A stretch of 64,000 bases of DNA from Eriocheir sinensis (taxonomy: Eukaryota > Arthropoda > Malacostraca > Decapoda > Varunidae), in NCBI RefSeq assembly GCF_024679095.1, contig NC_066515.1, forward strand, positions 25,641,887 to 25,705,886. The letters run 5' to 3'. Positions 34,501 through 41,396 of this stretch are shown here, piece by piece; positions within the stretch are counted from its first letter, which is position 1; the number at the start of each line of letters is the position of its first letter. Under the pieces are notes generated by a model, which saw only the letters and a program-made list of their open reading frames with translations, searched no databases and was not told where the DNA came from. A program made the translations under genes and the position numbers.

Positions 34501-37500
34501 AAAAAGTATCCATTTCAGAAGACTGGACCTCAAGTGAAGGAGGATTGGAACCAGGAATGAAAGGGATCGAAACCCAACATGACGACACAAGCGAAAAGGA
34601 AGGAAGCAGAACATCGAGTGAGGGAGAACTGGACCCAGAAATGAAAGGAGTCCAAACCCAAAGTGATTCAAATGTTATAGGAGAAGGAGAATTGGACCCA
34701 GAAACAAAAGGGATCAAAGACAAACAAAATCGAAGAGAAAAAGGAGAAAACAGAACATCAAGGGAAGGAGAATCAAACCCAGAAACAAAAGGGATCGAAG
34801 ACAAACAGAATCCAAGCAAAAAAGGAGAATCACACCCAGAAACAAAAGGTATGGGAAACAAACCCCACTCACAACCCACATCGTCCAGACAACACACAAC
34901 ACCCTACGTAACACCAAGGCCTCACCGCACCCTCCCTCGGCAACACAGGCAACGCAGGAACACCCCACATGGCCCCAAACCTACGTCCTACCTGGGTGTG
35001 AATCTTTCGACACCCTCCATGCAGGATATCGCCAAGAACGCCTATTTCAGTACGCCCAACACGCCATGGAAAGCGAGGAGGCAGAGTAAGCTGGCCTGTC
35101 CCTCCTGGTGGCTTGACGATCTGCCTCTCCCCTCGCATGTTCCCTCGACATCTGACACTCACAAAATGACAAATGAGGGAGATTCTAATGAGGGTATGCT
35201 GTGTGAGTCTCGTGCTGTGCTGTCAAGGAAACGGAAGAAAATGAGAGAAGACTTACCCAATATCTCCGGTCATTCCTCAAGCAGTAACTCTCCCAGATTG
35301 ACAAATGTGGAGATGGATTCCGATTCGACTGTGCTGTTTGAGTTTCCTGATGCTGTTCTGTCCGACACATCATCAAGGAAAGGAAAGAAATTAAAGAGGA
35401 AAGGCGTACCTCTCCCCTGCGCTCTCTCCGCAACCAGTGACTCGCCACCATTGACAGAACTGGAGAAATCAATGCTAAAAGACCTGCCTCTCCTCTATGC
35501 TCTCTCCTATACCAGTGCCTCTCCCAGGAACACAGATGAAGGCACAGATACAGATGCGACTGTGCTGTTTGAGTTTTCTGATGCTGTTCTGTCCGACACA
35601 TCATCAAGGAAGGGAAAGAAATCAAGGAGGAAAGGCGTACCTCTCCCCTGCGCTCTCTCCACAACCAGTGACTCTCCACCATTGACGGAAGTGGAGAAAG
35701 CAATGATTGAAGAGTTGCTTCTCCCCTACACTCGCTCCTCAACCAGTGGCTCTCCCAAGAACACAGATGAAGGCACGGATACTGACGCGACTGTGCTGTA
35801 TGACTCTCCTGATAAACATCCACCATTGACAAAACTGGAGAAATCAATGGTAAAAGACTTGCCTCTCCCCTACGCTCTCTCCTCAGCCAGTGACTCGCCC
35901 AAGAACACGGATATTGACGAGACTGTACTGTATAATTCTCCTAAAAAAACCTATCCACCATTGACGGAACTGGAGAAATCAATGCTAAAAGACTTGCCTC
36001 TCCCTTACAGTCTCTCCTCCACCAGTAACTCTCCCAAAATGACGGATGAAGATGCAGATACAGATGAATCTATGCTGTATGATTCTGTTAAACCACCCTA
36101 TCCACCATTGACAGAACTGGAGAAATCAATGCTAAAAGATTTGCCTCTCCCTTACGGTCTCTCCTCCACCAGTAACTCCCCTAAAATGACAGATGAAGAC
36201 CCAAGTACAGATGAATCTATACTGTATGATTCTGTTAAACTGCCCTATCCACCATTGACGGAACTGGAAAAGGCAATGATTGAAGACTTGCCTCTCCCCT
36301 ATGCTCTCTCCTCAACTTGCAGCTCTCCTAAAATGACGGATGAAGACACAAGTACAGATGAATCTATGCTGTATGATTCTGTTAAACCATCCTATCCACC
36401 ATTGACAGAACTGGAAAAGGCAATGATTGAAGACTTGCCCCTCCCCTATGCTCTCTCCTCCACCAGTAACTCTCCCAAAATGACAGATGAAGACACAAGT
36501 ACAGATGAATCTATACTGTATGATTCTGACAAACCGTCCTATCCACCATTGACGGAACTGGAAAAGGCAATGATTGAAGACTTGCCTCTCCCCTATGCTC
36601 TCTCCTCAACTTGCAGCTCTCCCAAAATGACAGATGAAGACACAAGTACAGATGAATCTCTGCTGTATGATTCTGATAAACCGCCCTATCTACCATTGAC
36701 GGAGCTGGAGAAATCAATGCTAAAAGATTTGCCTCTCCCTTACGGTCTCTCCTCCACCAGTAACTCTCCTAAAATGACAGATGAAGATGCAGATACAGAT
36801 GAATCTATACTGTATGATTCCGTTAAACCACCCTATCCACCATTGACGAAACTGGAGAAATCAATGGTAAAAGACCTACCTCTCCCTTACGGTCTCTCCT
36901 CAACCACTAACTCTCCCAAAATGACGGACGGAGACACGGATACTGACGAAACTCTACTCTGTGACTCTCCTGATGAACCACGTGATTCACCATTGACAGA
37001 ACTGGAGAAATCAGTGGTGAAGGACTTGCCCCTCCCTTCCCTTCCCTTCCTGACAAACAGAAACATGGCAGACAGAAACACAGACACTCATAATGTAATG
37101 CCGGGTGAGGAATTAAGGGAAAAGAACAAAATTGAGCTCCCTTCTTCTAACCAAGACTCAGATGCAACTACAAAGGGATCCAGGAACTCAACACCCTCTG
37201 ACTCTGGACTGGATGCTAATAGGGCGGTCATAGAGGATTTGATAAGGGATTGGATGAGTGATAAGTCTCTCCGTAGTGGGAATCCGAGCCTAGCACCATC
37301 GCCAGAGAGAAGTGAGGCATCGGAGAGAGAAGAACTTGACCGCAGCAACAGAAATGACGGAGACGTAACAGAAGAAAAGTCCGATAAAAATAAAAACAAA
37401 GAAAATCATCCATGTACCAACCAAGGAGAGAGAGAGAGACCAACCACTGACAACCATACAAATGTTACCAACTTAGAACTCACACCCGCAAGGAACGTAC

Positions 37501-38588
37501 ACCAGGACACTGTTACCAATACCACCCCGTACACCGTGGAGACCGTCTGGCATTCGGAAACGTCCCTCACCGTAAGAACCGTAAGACGCAAATTCACAAA
37601 CCCAGGCATGCAAGACGTGACCCGACATGACCCCCAACCCAGCAAGAGGTGGAAGACTGAGGGAGGAGGTGAACGGAGGATGGAAAATGAGAGCGTAAGA
37701 TGTGATAATGAGGGAAGAAACTCTGATGGTGAAAGAACGGCAAAAATGAGGAAAAACAAGCTTGATAGTGACCCAGAAAGTGACGATACAAGCTGTGAAG
37801 GTGAACGAAGAATGAAAATGAGGGAAAGAAGGTGTGAGAGTGAGGAAGGGGGCGCAGAGGCAGGGAATACAAGCTCTGATAGTGAACGAAAGGCAAAAAG
37901 GAAGGAAATGCATGAGAGGGAGAACTGGGAGACATCGGAGAGGGACAAAACTAGCCATGAGAGTGACCAAGGACGGACGAAAAGAAAGAAACGGAGGCGA
38001 CATGGTGGAAAACGGGAAATGGCGACACAAAACACCAGCTGGGAAAGTGGAACGCAAACAAAAACAAGGCAAGAAATAACAGAGAGAGGGAAGACAAGTT
38101 ACGACAATGGGAAGGAAACTAACTTGACGAACATTAGCCATATCAGAAAATGGGAGACCAAGAAACAAAATACCAGCTGTGAAAGTGAAGCGCAAACCAA
38201 AACAATAAACGAAATAACCAGGAGGGATAATAGACGTTACGACCGCAGAAAACTCGCACCCTCGACCAACAGAACCCTGGACAGTACCCTTGGCAGCTCC
38301 TCCGATCGCAGCTTCACCGTCACAGTATGCAATAAGGTCAAGAGGCTGAGCGACATTAAAATCACCCTCTGTGAAGACTCCGAGGCCGAGGAGAGCGGGT
38401 CAAAGGACGGCGAGATCAAAGTGAAGGTGCAGTTTACCGAGCAACCTGAGATGACCCTAGATGGAGGTCAGGTTAGCGGTGATGGTGCGGATAGGTTAGG
38501 GATGGTGACCTCGACCCCTCTCGTGACCTCAGCTAGCGTAAGAAGGAAGAGGTTGGTCGGGGATAGTGTTGAAGATGATGATAGTTGA
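17294..38588 (+). CDS. TAF1A: TAF1A-like RNA polymerase I initiation factor subunit with giant repeat-built C-terminal extension (13-14 exons, about 4,257 aa)
   Basis: TAF1A is part of SL1/TIF-IB, the TBP-containing factor that recruits Pol I to rDNA promoters in the nucleolus. Exons with matching phases: 17294-17356, 18259-18304, 18703-18842, 19219-19383, 20015-20165, 20819-20949, 21638-21820, 22665-22731, 23457-23588, 24068-24203, 25685-25866, 26203-26347, then 27244-27466 plus 27579-38588 if a 112-nt intron is real. Residues ~40-470 follow the order of human TAF1A: ELLHTAVCGHRWEDAL (helical repeat), YIGLIHYNRW, EWFMMQYLELEAHLNG, and LLVGLLDFEGHRWDLAPWQK matching the human VLFGVLDFAG region. 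Human TAF1A (about 450 aa) ends about where exon 12 lies. The extension is therefore extra: Glu-rich, Ser-rich and tandemly repeated, recalling by composition nucleolar scaffold proteins such as treacle (inference only). The TAF1A part is firm. That the giant frame belongs to the same mRNA is likely but not proven. Confidence 0.75.
17497..18180. repeat. 144-bp tandem repeat in TAF1A intron 1
   Basis: Units start at about 17,497, 17,641, 17,785 and 17,929, with a shortened one near 18,055. The spacing is 144 bp among the first four. Shared blocks are GGTTTGAAGGTTAGTAGAAG and GATATTGGCTCGTCC. Translation across it is not credible because it is AT-rich and interrupted in most copies. Confidence 0.85.
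18259..18304 (+). CDS. TAF1A: TAF1A-like exon 2
   Basis: A good acceptor (TTCTGTTCTAG|AAT) and a good donor (AAGG|GTAAGT) bound 46 nt encoding NDQAHGKRLQKSDSK. The leftover G joins TG of exon 3 to give Val, so phases fit on both sides. Basic residues continue from exon 1. Confidence 0.6.
18703..18842 (+). CDS. TAF1A: TAF1A-like exon 3: first conserved helices
   Basis: Acceptor CCTATAG|TG, donor CGG|GTATGT. It encodes KKKHFRWALELLHTAVCGHR and onward to DFLWR, aligning by pattern with the human stretch around the conserved His/Gln-Trp pair in the first TAF1A helical repeat. About 140 bp of tandemly similar AT-rich sequence (18,333-18,680) precedes it. Confidence 0.85.
19030..19150 (-). mobile_element. 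LINE fragment: C-terminal tail of reverse-transcriptase polyprotein
   Basis: The minus strand reads RKNFFDARVVTKWNKFPLSV, then ESPSVNTFINRYDK. This is the W-N-x-(L/F)-P ... (S/V)-V-N-x-F-x-N-R pattern found at the end of many non-LTR retrotransposon ORF2 proteins. It lies in TAF1A intron 3 in opposite orientation and is a dead fragment. Confidence 0.7.
19219..19383 (+). CDS. TAF1A: TAF1A-like exon 4
   Basis: Acceptor TTCCCAG|ATG, donor CAG|GTATAG, phase 0 at both ends, 55 codons. The product has ISEAERKKFWPLVHNMKVK and YMFLDILSQDLARATEKD, predicted helical. The intron behind it holds (CAGA)-type low complexity and a (CT)n run at about 19,640-19,704. Confidence 0.8.
20015..20165 (+). CDS. TAF1A: TAF1A-like exon 5
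   Basis: Acceptor CTCCGCAG|ATG, donor GACC|GTAAGT (phase 1). It encodes DIQNHRLYNLSKGKRRFQAL and SDGYIGLIHYNRWK, matching the human segment in which a helix ends with a 'YKGLLQYYTW' pattern. Confidence 0.85.
20299..20510. repeat. 52-bp tandem repeat, four copies, in TAF1A intron 5
   Basis: Units at about 20,299, 20,351, 20,403 and 20,455 contain CCCTGTTCTGGCACTCCCTC and CACTCAATCCTGCTGCTACC. The copies are almost identical, implying recent expansion. Confidence 0.9.
20523..20720 (-). mobile_element. LINE fragment: reverse-transcriptase polyprotein C-terminal region
   Basis: On the minus strand the frame reads KGVEWVKHGALRWFGRVMRP, then VRRVYEGRIEG. The L-R-W-(F/Y)-G-x-V-x-R ... (R/K)-x-V-Y-E pattern is characteristic of the end of ORF2 in many arthropod non-LTR retrotransposons. 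It is truncated and antisense to the host gene. Confidence 0.7.
20819..20949 (+). CDS. TAF1A: TAF1A-like exon 6
   Basis: Acceptor CTCCCTAG|CG, donor CCT|GTGAGT. The split Pro codon is followed by DDDLFPSSFPESKEEVWSEM and a basic helix RRREIARKAHSILKK. Confidence 0.8.
21638..21820 (+). CDS. TAF1A: TAF1A-like exon 7: TPR-like helices
   Basis: Acceptor GTCCCTAG|TGC, donor GAG|GTGTGT, 61 codons in phase 0. CEWFMMQYLELEAHLNGQEA and AVSALEKYKADPRRAPAHHL fit the human '[21 protein letters not shown]' helix pair. This is one of the best-matching exons. Confidence 0.85.
21830..22400. repeat. G/A-rich imperfect repeat in TAF1A intron 7
   Basis: The + strand is nearly pure purine, with repeated GGGGAGTGGAGAGGAAGG-like and AAAAGGATGAAGTTTTGGCA blocks. 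Open frames on either strand are composition effects. A (GT)n run follows at about 22,551-22,586. Confidence 0.75.
22665..22731 (+). CDS. TAF1A: TAF1A-like exon 8
   Basis: Acceptor TCTAACAG|GCT, donor GGCA|GTGAGT (phase 1), 22 codons: AICKKSPDDPLVVELVNLYL. It matches the position of the human 'VLKILYQIVPSHKLMLEFHTLL' helix. Confidence 0.8.
22838..23400 (+). mobile_element. LINE reverse-transcriptase fragment whose internal 99-bp segment is tandemly amplified
   Basis: At the 5' edge the frame reads EDITELQEWSKKWLLQFNEE then YKALHLGRGYPAHQYH. This matches the palm/thumb part of jockey/CR1-type reverse transcriptases (D-x-x-x-L-x-x-W-x-x-x-W ... K-x-x-x-L-H-L-G ... E-K-D-L-G-V). The downstream part, GYPAHQYHMGNTPLSTTEAE plus KDLGVYVTRLPVK, is repeated about five times at 99 bp, with some copies frameshifted. 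It lies in TAF1A intron 8 in host orientation. It is dead as an element. Confidence 0.75.
23457..23588 (+). CDS. TAF1A: TAF1A-like exon 9: acidic/serine linker
   Basis: Acceptor CTTGGCAG|TG, donor TCAC|GTAAGT. The split Met codon is followed by DHGGPALERAMVFGSGGDSD and SGLEDSDTPLSAAPS, a flexible linker absent or shorter in human TAF1A. Phases fit exons 8 and 10. Confidence 0.7.
24068..24203 (+). CDS. TAF1A: TAF1A-like exon 10: most conserved segment
   Basis: Acceptor TCCGCAG|GT, donor CAG|GTGCGT. Encodes GHVEALYRCLVLLVGLLDFE and GHRWDLAPWQKLTEVLAKF. The human counterpart has the same order (hydrophobic helix, VLDFAG, then AW-x-x-L-x-x-x-L). This exon carries the family assignment. Confidence 0.88.
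24482..25605 (+). repeat. Minisatellite derived from a LINE ORF2 C-terminus, about 13-14 units of 99 then 84 bp
   Basis: Each unit contains CTTATGCAAGAGTTAACCAG and encodes PYARVNQHLQSFIPFTGKLW on the + strand. S-F-I-P-x-(T/S)-x-x-L-W-N is the familiar tail motif of non-LTR retrotransposon ORF2 proteins. The first units (24,482 to about 24,880) are 99 bp and keep KLWNN; later ones are about 84 bp and have lost 15 bp of that part. Both lengths are multiples of three, so long frames stay open on both strands (405 and 483 codons) without implying a gene. It lies in TAF1A intron 10. Confidence 0.85.
25685..25866 (+). CDS. TAF1A: TAF1A-like exon 11
   Basis: Acceptor CCTTGCAG|G, donor CATG|GTGAGG. 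Reads CYTCLSCHNTRRRLHRLAET, then PLWRHSVWRPPPPLPRTLTQ and VIVHHVFAAFIFGH. The final helix fits the human 'ACEKAFVAGLLLGKG' helix near the C-terminus of TAF1A. The other two frames of this GC-rich exon break the phase. Confidence 0.75.
26203..26347 (+). CDS. TAF1A: TAF1A-like exon 12
   Basis: Acceptor CCCTCCAG|CC, donor AAAAG|GTAATG. Encodes ACEKYQGQCLSALEVGGHTD, then LEELLGLLSFPG and DFMLMAERNRKR. The split AG|G codon joins exactly to exon 13 (RKR-LENVTLGM), which ties the giant terminal exon to the TAF1A frame. Confidence 0.72.
26590..27180. repeat. 115-bp tandem repeat in TAF1A intron 12
   Basis: Shared blocks are CTCTATACACTCTTAGGGGT, 'agtcattagtggg' and TTTTTAACCCTTGACCTTCT. Unit starts at 26,894, 27,009 and 27,124 are exactly 115 bp apart; earlier copies near 26,594 and 26,745 are longer. 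No coding signal. Confidence 0.85.
27244..38588 (+). CDS. TAF1A: Giant terminal exon of the TAF1A-like gene: about 3,700-residue repeat-built extension
   Basis: Acceptor TCACATTCAG|G. Reading starts LENVTLGMLCRNVDEDAENS and goes through basic repeats (RRVTRSSS). After a frame change near 27.5 kb the frame stays open to the TGA ending at 38,588. In order: RVTRSSS repeats; a complex segment (about 27,950-28,190, FQGNDLSPSNILDMSFSEDF); Glu-rich block; Arg/Lys-rich block (LRRGTRRRCP); 72-nt repeats; complex segment (31,780-32,040, SFAYDTQFGQGFFQSQEES); 249-nt duplication; poly-Thr; 30-nt repeats; ten 135-nt repeats; complex segment (34,980-35,160); eleven ~147-nt repeats; basic Ser/Glu repeats (37,650-38,240); and a C-terminal island with RSFTVTVCNKVKRLSDIKIT. 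No enzymatic domain is recognised. Most is probably disordered and rich in acidic/Ser phospho-acceptor patterns. It could alternatively be a separate gene whose own 5' end I have misread. Confidence 0.68.
27467..27578 (+). other. Putative 112-nt intron (or frameshift site) inside the giant exon
   Basis: The exon-12-compatible frame stops at a TGA ending at 27,526, while the giant frame is open only from 27,438. Removing 27,467-27,578 (TCG|GTATGTGAGG ... AAAAACAG|GGA) joins KDS to GRERRVTRSSS in frame: 112 mod 3 = 1, exactly the shift needed. The donor is excellent. The acceptor lacks a pyrimidine tract because the region is purine-rich. Alternatively, one surplus base at about 27,512-27,516 in the repeat explains the break. 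Confidence 0.45.
28567..29412 (+). repeat. Coding Glu/Lys-rich repeat block
   Basis: GAG/GAA codon runs encode poly-Glu tracts alternating with KEELLKDAEEVEEEEE-type units (about six) and EEKIQEDKEEIKQNREKKSK-type units. It should be extremely acidic and helical or disordered. Lengths of neighbouring units differ by single or few codons, as expected from slippage that keeps the frame. Confidence 0.8.
30370..31010 (+). repeat. Coding 72-nt tandem repeat, nine units in AABBCCDDE order
   Basis: The 24-residue unit (LSTAPQKLETDRTDEIELGR type) occurs nine times. Adjacent units form near-identical pairs: two with QKLETDRTDEIELGR, two with QNLDTETTDEIELRR, two with QKLETDRTDEIEVNR, two with QELYTERMDEIELGR, then one QNLDTERTDEI. 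It is followed by a SEKGSDSIPSGPGGGSD segment that recurs at 32,600-32,675. Confidence 0.9.
32139..32675 (+). repeat. Coding 249-nt duplication and dispersed copy of the 31.0-31.08 kb segment
   Basis: Two units begin at about 32,140 and 32,389 (249 nt, 83 codons), each with SPKK/SKKE, PRKRLKSVSRQEGENLGSVS and GLDSLSSPKKGFD. The end (SEKGSDSIPSGPGGGSD) duplicates the segment at 31,006-31,080. Repeated S-P-K-K / S-P-R-K motifs resemble proline-directed kinase and AT-hook-like basic motifs (inference). Confidence 0.8.
32672..32762 (+). repeat. Coding (ACT)n microsatellite: poly-threonine tract
   Basis: A run of ACT/ACC codons gives about 26 Thr in roughly 30 residues, interrupted by Leu, Ala and Ile. 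It is in frame within the giant exon and recalls the shorter Thr run at 31,570-31,605. Confidence 0.85.
32965..33100 (+). repeat. Coding 30-nt tandem repeat, about five units
   Basis: A 10-residue unit, KKTCDSNLKQ, is repeated about five times with near-identical nucleotides (AAAACGTGTGATTCTAACCT). Confidence 0.9.
33160..34510 (+). repeat. Coding 135-nt tandem repeat, ten units
   Basis: GATCCTTTGAAG recurs at 33219, 33354, 33489, 33624, 33759, 33894, 34029, 34164, 34299 and 34434, an exact 135-nt period. The 45-residue unit contains ERDPLKLESLAERIEKFEEG, then EELSATGSSSEGD and EREFEPD. Variation is by substitution only (AERIEK/PESIVK, SFEGG/SIERE). The SSSEGD clusters match the acidic-directed casein kinase 2 pattern (S-x-x-E/D). 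Confidence 0.95.
35430..37030 (+). repeat. Coding tandem repeat of about 147 nt, eleven units
   Basis: The 49-residue unit contains LTELEKSMLKDLPLPY, then LSSTSNSPKMTDED and TDESMLYDSVKPPYPP. Central units at 36,101, 36,248 and 36,395 are exactly 147 nt apart; early ones differ in length. A short amphipathic helix plus DLPLPY is constant, while the Ser/Thr/Asp linker varies. A single related DDLPLP occurs upstream at about 35,115, following SWWL. Confidence 0.95.
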
Positions 38589-38653
38589 GGATAAGATAGT
38601 TAGGGTGGTGAAGATGATTGTGTTTGTGATTGTTGTTGTTGTTTTGTTATTGT

Positions 38654-38694
<41 letters not shown>

Positions 38695-38748
38695 TTCCTT
38701 TTTTCCTAATTTTTTGATATCTTTATTATTAGTTATTATTTTGTTCAC

Positions 38749-38804
<56 letters not shown>

Positions 38805-39895
38805 TTCTTCTTTGTTTTCTTCTTTATCTTCTAACTATTTATTATTCTCATTCTTCTTATTATTATTATTAGCATAAGTCCTACCTATCTAACTCTTCAA
38901 AGCAGGTAACAATTTGTATGTTCTAATATCATCCACTTATTTATTTACTTCAATTCTTCATTTACATTCAATTACAAAAAACTGGAATTGTAGTTTTTAT
39001 AGATATTTACACACACTGTCTTCTGTGGCATGACATTATTATTGTTATCATGAGTTAGTAACTGTCTAACTTCAAAGCAGCTAATAATTTGTATGTTCTA
39101 ATATCATCCACTTATTTATTTACTTCAATTCTTCATTTGCATTCAATTACGAAAACCGGAATTGTAGTTTTTATAGATATTTACACACACAATCTTTTGT
39201 AACATGATTTCTTAGTGATACAAACAAATGAAGGGGCTTATATGTAAATGGCGGCAGCGTCTCCCCTCGGTCCTCATCCTGTCCAAGTGTGGGATCGAGA
39301 ACGCTGGCGCTGAGGAGGAGGTGGAGCGGAAGTGTGAAGGAACTTAACCCATTAGCTGCAGGGATCATATTTCTTAAAGGCCCCTCTAAGTGAGAAAAAT
39401 GAGAAAAAAATAACCACTCACACAAACCATTTCATTATATACATCAATGCATTTGTGATCAGTTTATGCATCATCTATTTTTTGGGGGGTTTACATCATG
39501 GCAAAAATTTAGCCCGTCGCTGGTACACGGTAAAGCCACAAATTTGGCCCATCGCTGCTACCAGGTTAAGATGCCACTAAAGGGGTTACAGAGGATATGC
39601 TAAGGGATCGGATGAGTAATAATTCCCTCCTTAGTGGTAGTTGTAGTAATAGTGGTAATTGTAGAGAAGAAGCAGAGGCTGTGTTAATTTAAGACTGTGC
39701 TGTGACGGTGAGTTCCAGTTGTCTGTTATCTCTGTGCGGTGAAGAGGAGAGGTGACATGAAGGCTCAGGACCAACAAGTGACCTACCAAATATTTTTCTA
39801 CAATGTTTCTGCACTGTTGAGATTATCATGCTGTGTTATAATTATTTGTATATGGAACTTAAGAAAATGAGTAATATATTTGTATACTGAAATAA
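38589..39895. other. 3' flank of the giant exon: poly-T, (ATT)n and duplicated AT-rich sequence
   Basis: Poly-T at about 38,661-38,692 and (ATT)n at about 38,752-38,803. A block with TATCATCCACTTATTTATTT and GGAATTGTAGTTTTTATAGA occurs at about 38,925-39,010 and again at 39,102-39,182. At 39,345-39,600 a segment starting TTAACCCATTAGCTGCAGG and ending near AAAGGGGTTAC may be a dispersed element with weak inverted ends. A polyadenylation site for the giant transcript is expected here but I cannot place it. Confidence 0.6.
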
Positions 39896-39901
39896 TTAAG
39901 T

Positions 39902-40470
39902 GTGTTTTACTCATACAAGAAACGGAAAGGTGTGTTTACGCTTCTACCCAACTGTCTCAAAAATGATATTAACTCCTTGGATGCAGATTTCCTACAAGAA
40001 GACATCACCAAGCTACAGGAATGGAACAAAAAGTGGCTGCTACAATTCACTGAAGAAAAATATAAAGTCCTGCATCTTGGGAGGGGATATCCAGCACACC
40101 AATACCACATGAGAAACACTCCGCTATCCACCACAGAGGCAGAGAAAGACCTGGGGAGTGTATGCTACCAGGCTACCAGTGAAGGGATATCCAGCATACC
40201 AATACCACATGGGAAACACTACCCTATCCACCACAGAGGCAGAGAAAGACCTGGGGAGTGTATGCTACCAGGCTACCAGTGAAGGGATATCCAGCACACC
40301 AATACCACATGGGAAACACTCCACTATCCACCACAGAGGCAGAGAAAGACCTGGGAGTGCATGTTACCAGGCTACCAGTGAAGGGATATCCAGCATACCA
40401 ATACCACATGGGAAACACTCCACTATCCACCACAGAGGCAGAGAAAGACCTGGGAGTGTGTGTTAAAAGC
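39902..40470 (+). mobile_element. Second LINE reverse-transcriptase fragment with the same internal segment amplified
   Basis: Reads NDINSLDADFLQEDITKLQE, then EWNKKWLLQFTEEKYKVLHL, then GRGYPAHQYHMRNTPLSTTE. It is the same reverse-transcriptase stretch as at 22.84 kb, with more of its 5' side (a 'TLLPNCLKNDIN' part) preserved. The GYPAHQYH...EKDLG segment is repeated four times; the first units are 100 bp, so they shift frame, and the last are 99 bp. It lies downstream of the TAF1A-like gene. Confidence 0.75.
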
Positions 40471-41396
40471 AAATCTAACCCAAGAACTCAATGCTAATTC
40501 AATGTTTAAATAATCATTCATAATGCTAGAATATATTATAGACAGGGATATCAAACATTCAGATCCATATGCAATGCCTTTAGTAAATCATATGAATACA
40601 TAAATAAATTCACGTTTCCCACCATCATAAATATACAGCGGAGTTTTGTGTGTTCTCCGCAAATAAATACATTAACTTAAATATATAAATAATTAGTTAA
40701 CGCTTGAGTAGGGAGACTATTTTTACACTGTTAGTTATTGTGTTTTATGCATCTTTTGAACTGCCTTTAAGATGAGACTATAGAAGGGAAAAACGGGGTA
40801 ATTAAATATATAAATAGTTAGTTGCTACTTGAGTATAGAAAGACACGATTTTTACATTGTCAGTTGTTGTATTGTTTTCTGCACCCAAACTGACGAAAGG
40901 AGAGGAAGGTGTGAAGGAAAAAACTTGATAAATGAGGCAGAGAAATAGGAATTAAAAGACCACAGCCCGAGTCCTCAATCTCAACTCTTCCCACTTGAAT
41001 ACTATGACTATGGAAGGAAAAGGGGGAGGAGGAGGAGGAAGGAAAGAGAGAATTACGATTTTTTATGCATTAGCGAAGGAAAAAACGTGATAAAAGAGGC
41101 AGAGAAAAAGGAATTAAAAGACCACAGCCCGAGTCCTCAATCTCAACTCTTCCCACGTGAATATTATGACATGGAAGAAAAAGGAGGAGGAAAAAGAAGA
41201 GAGAATATTACGATTTTTATGCATAACTCAAACAAATATATGGAAGAAAGGCCGGAGGAGGAGGAAGAAGAAAAGAGAATCATGATTTTTATGCATAACT
41301 CAAACAAATCTATAGGGAAGAAACGGAGGAGGAGGAAGAAGAAAAGGAAACATTAGTACCAGCCTCAACACCTCACACGAACACAATTTTCATCCA
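40471..41396. other. AT-rich spacer with a local duplication
   Basis: A block with GGCAGAGAAA, GGAATTAAAAGACCACAGCC and CGAGTCCTCAATCTCAACTC occurs at about 40,930-41,000 and again at 41,096-41,160. A shorter 'tttttatgcataactcaaacaaat' block occurs near 41,213 and 41,286. No gene recognised; the 3' end of the minus-strand gene should lie here. Confidence 0.6.

Noticed and set aside
32672..34897. 741-codon and 523-codon minus-strand frames antisense to the giant exon
   Set aside because: They mirror the periodic 135-nt coding repeat on the + strand. Regular units without stops in one antisense frame give long frames automatically, and the + frame continues far beyond on both sides.
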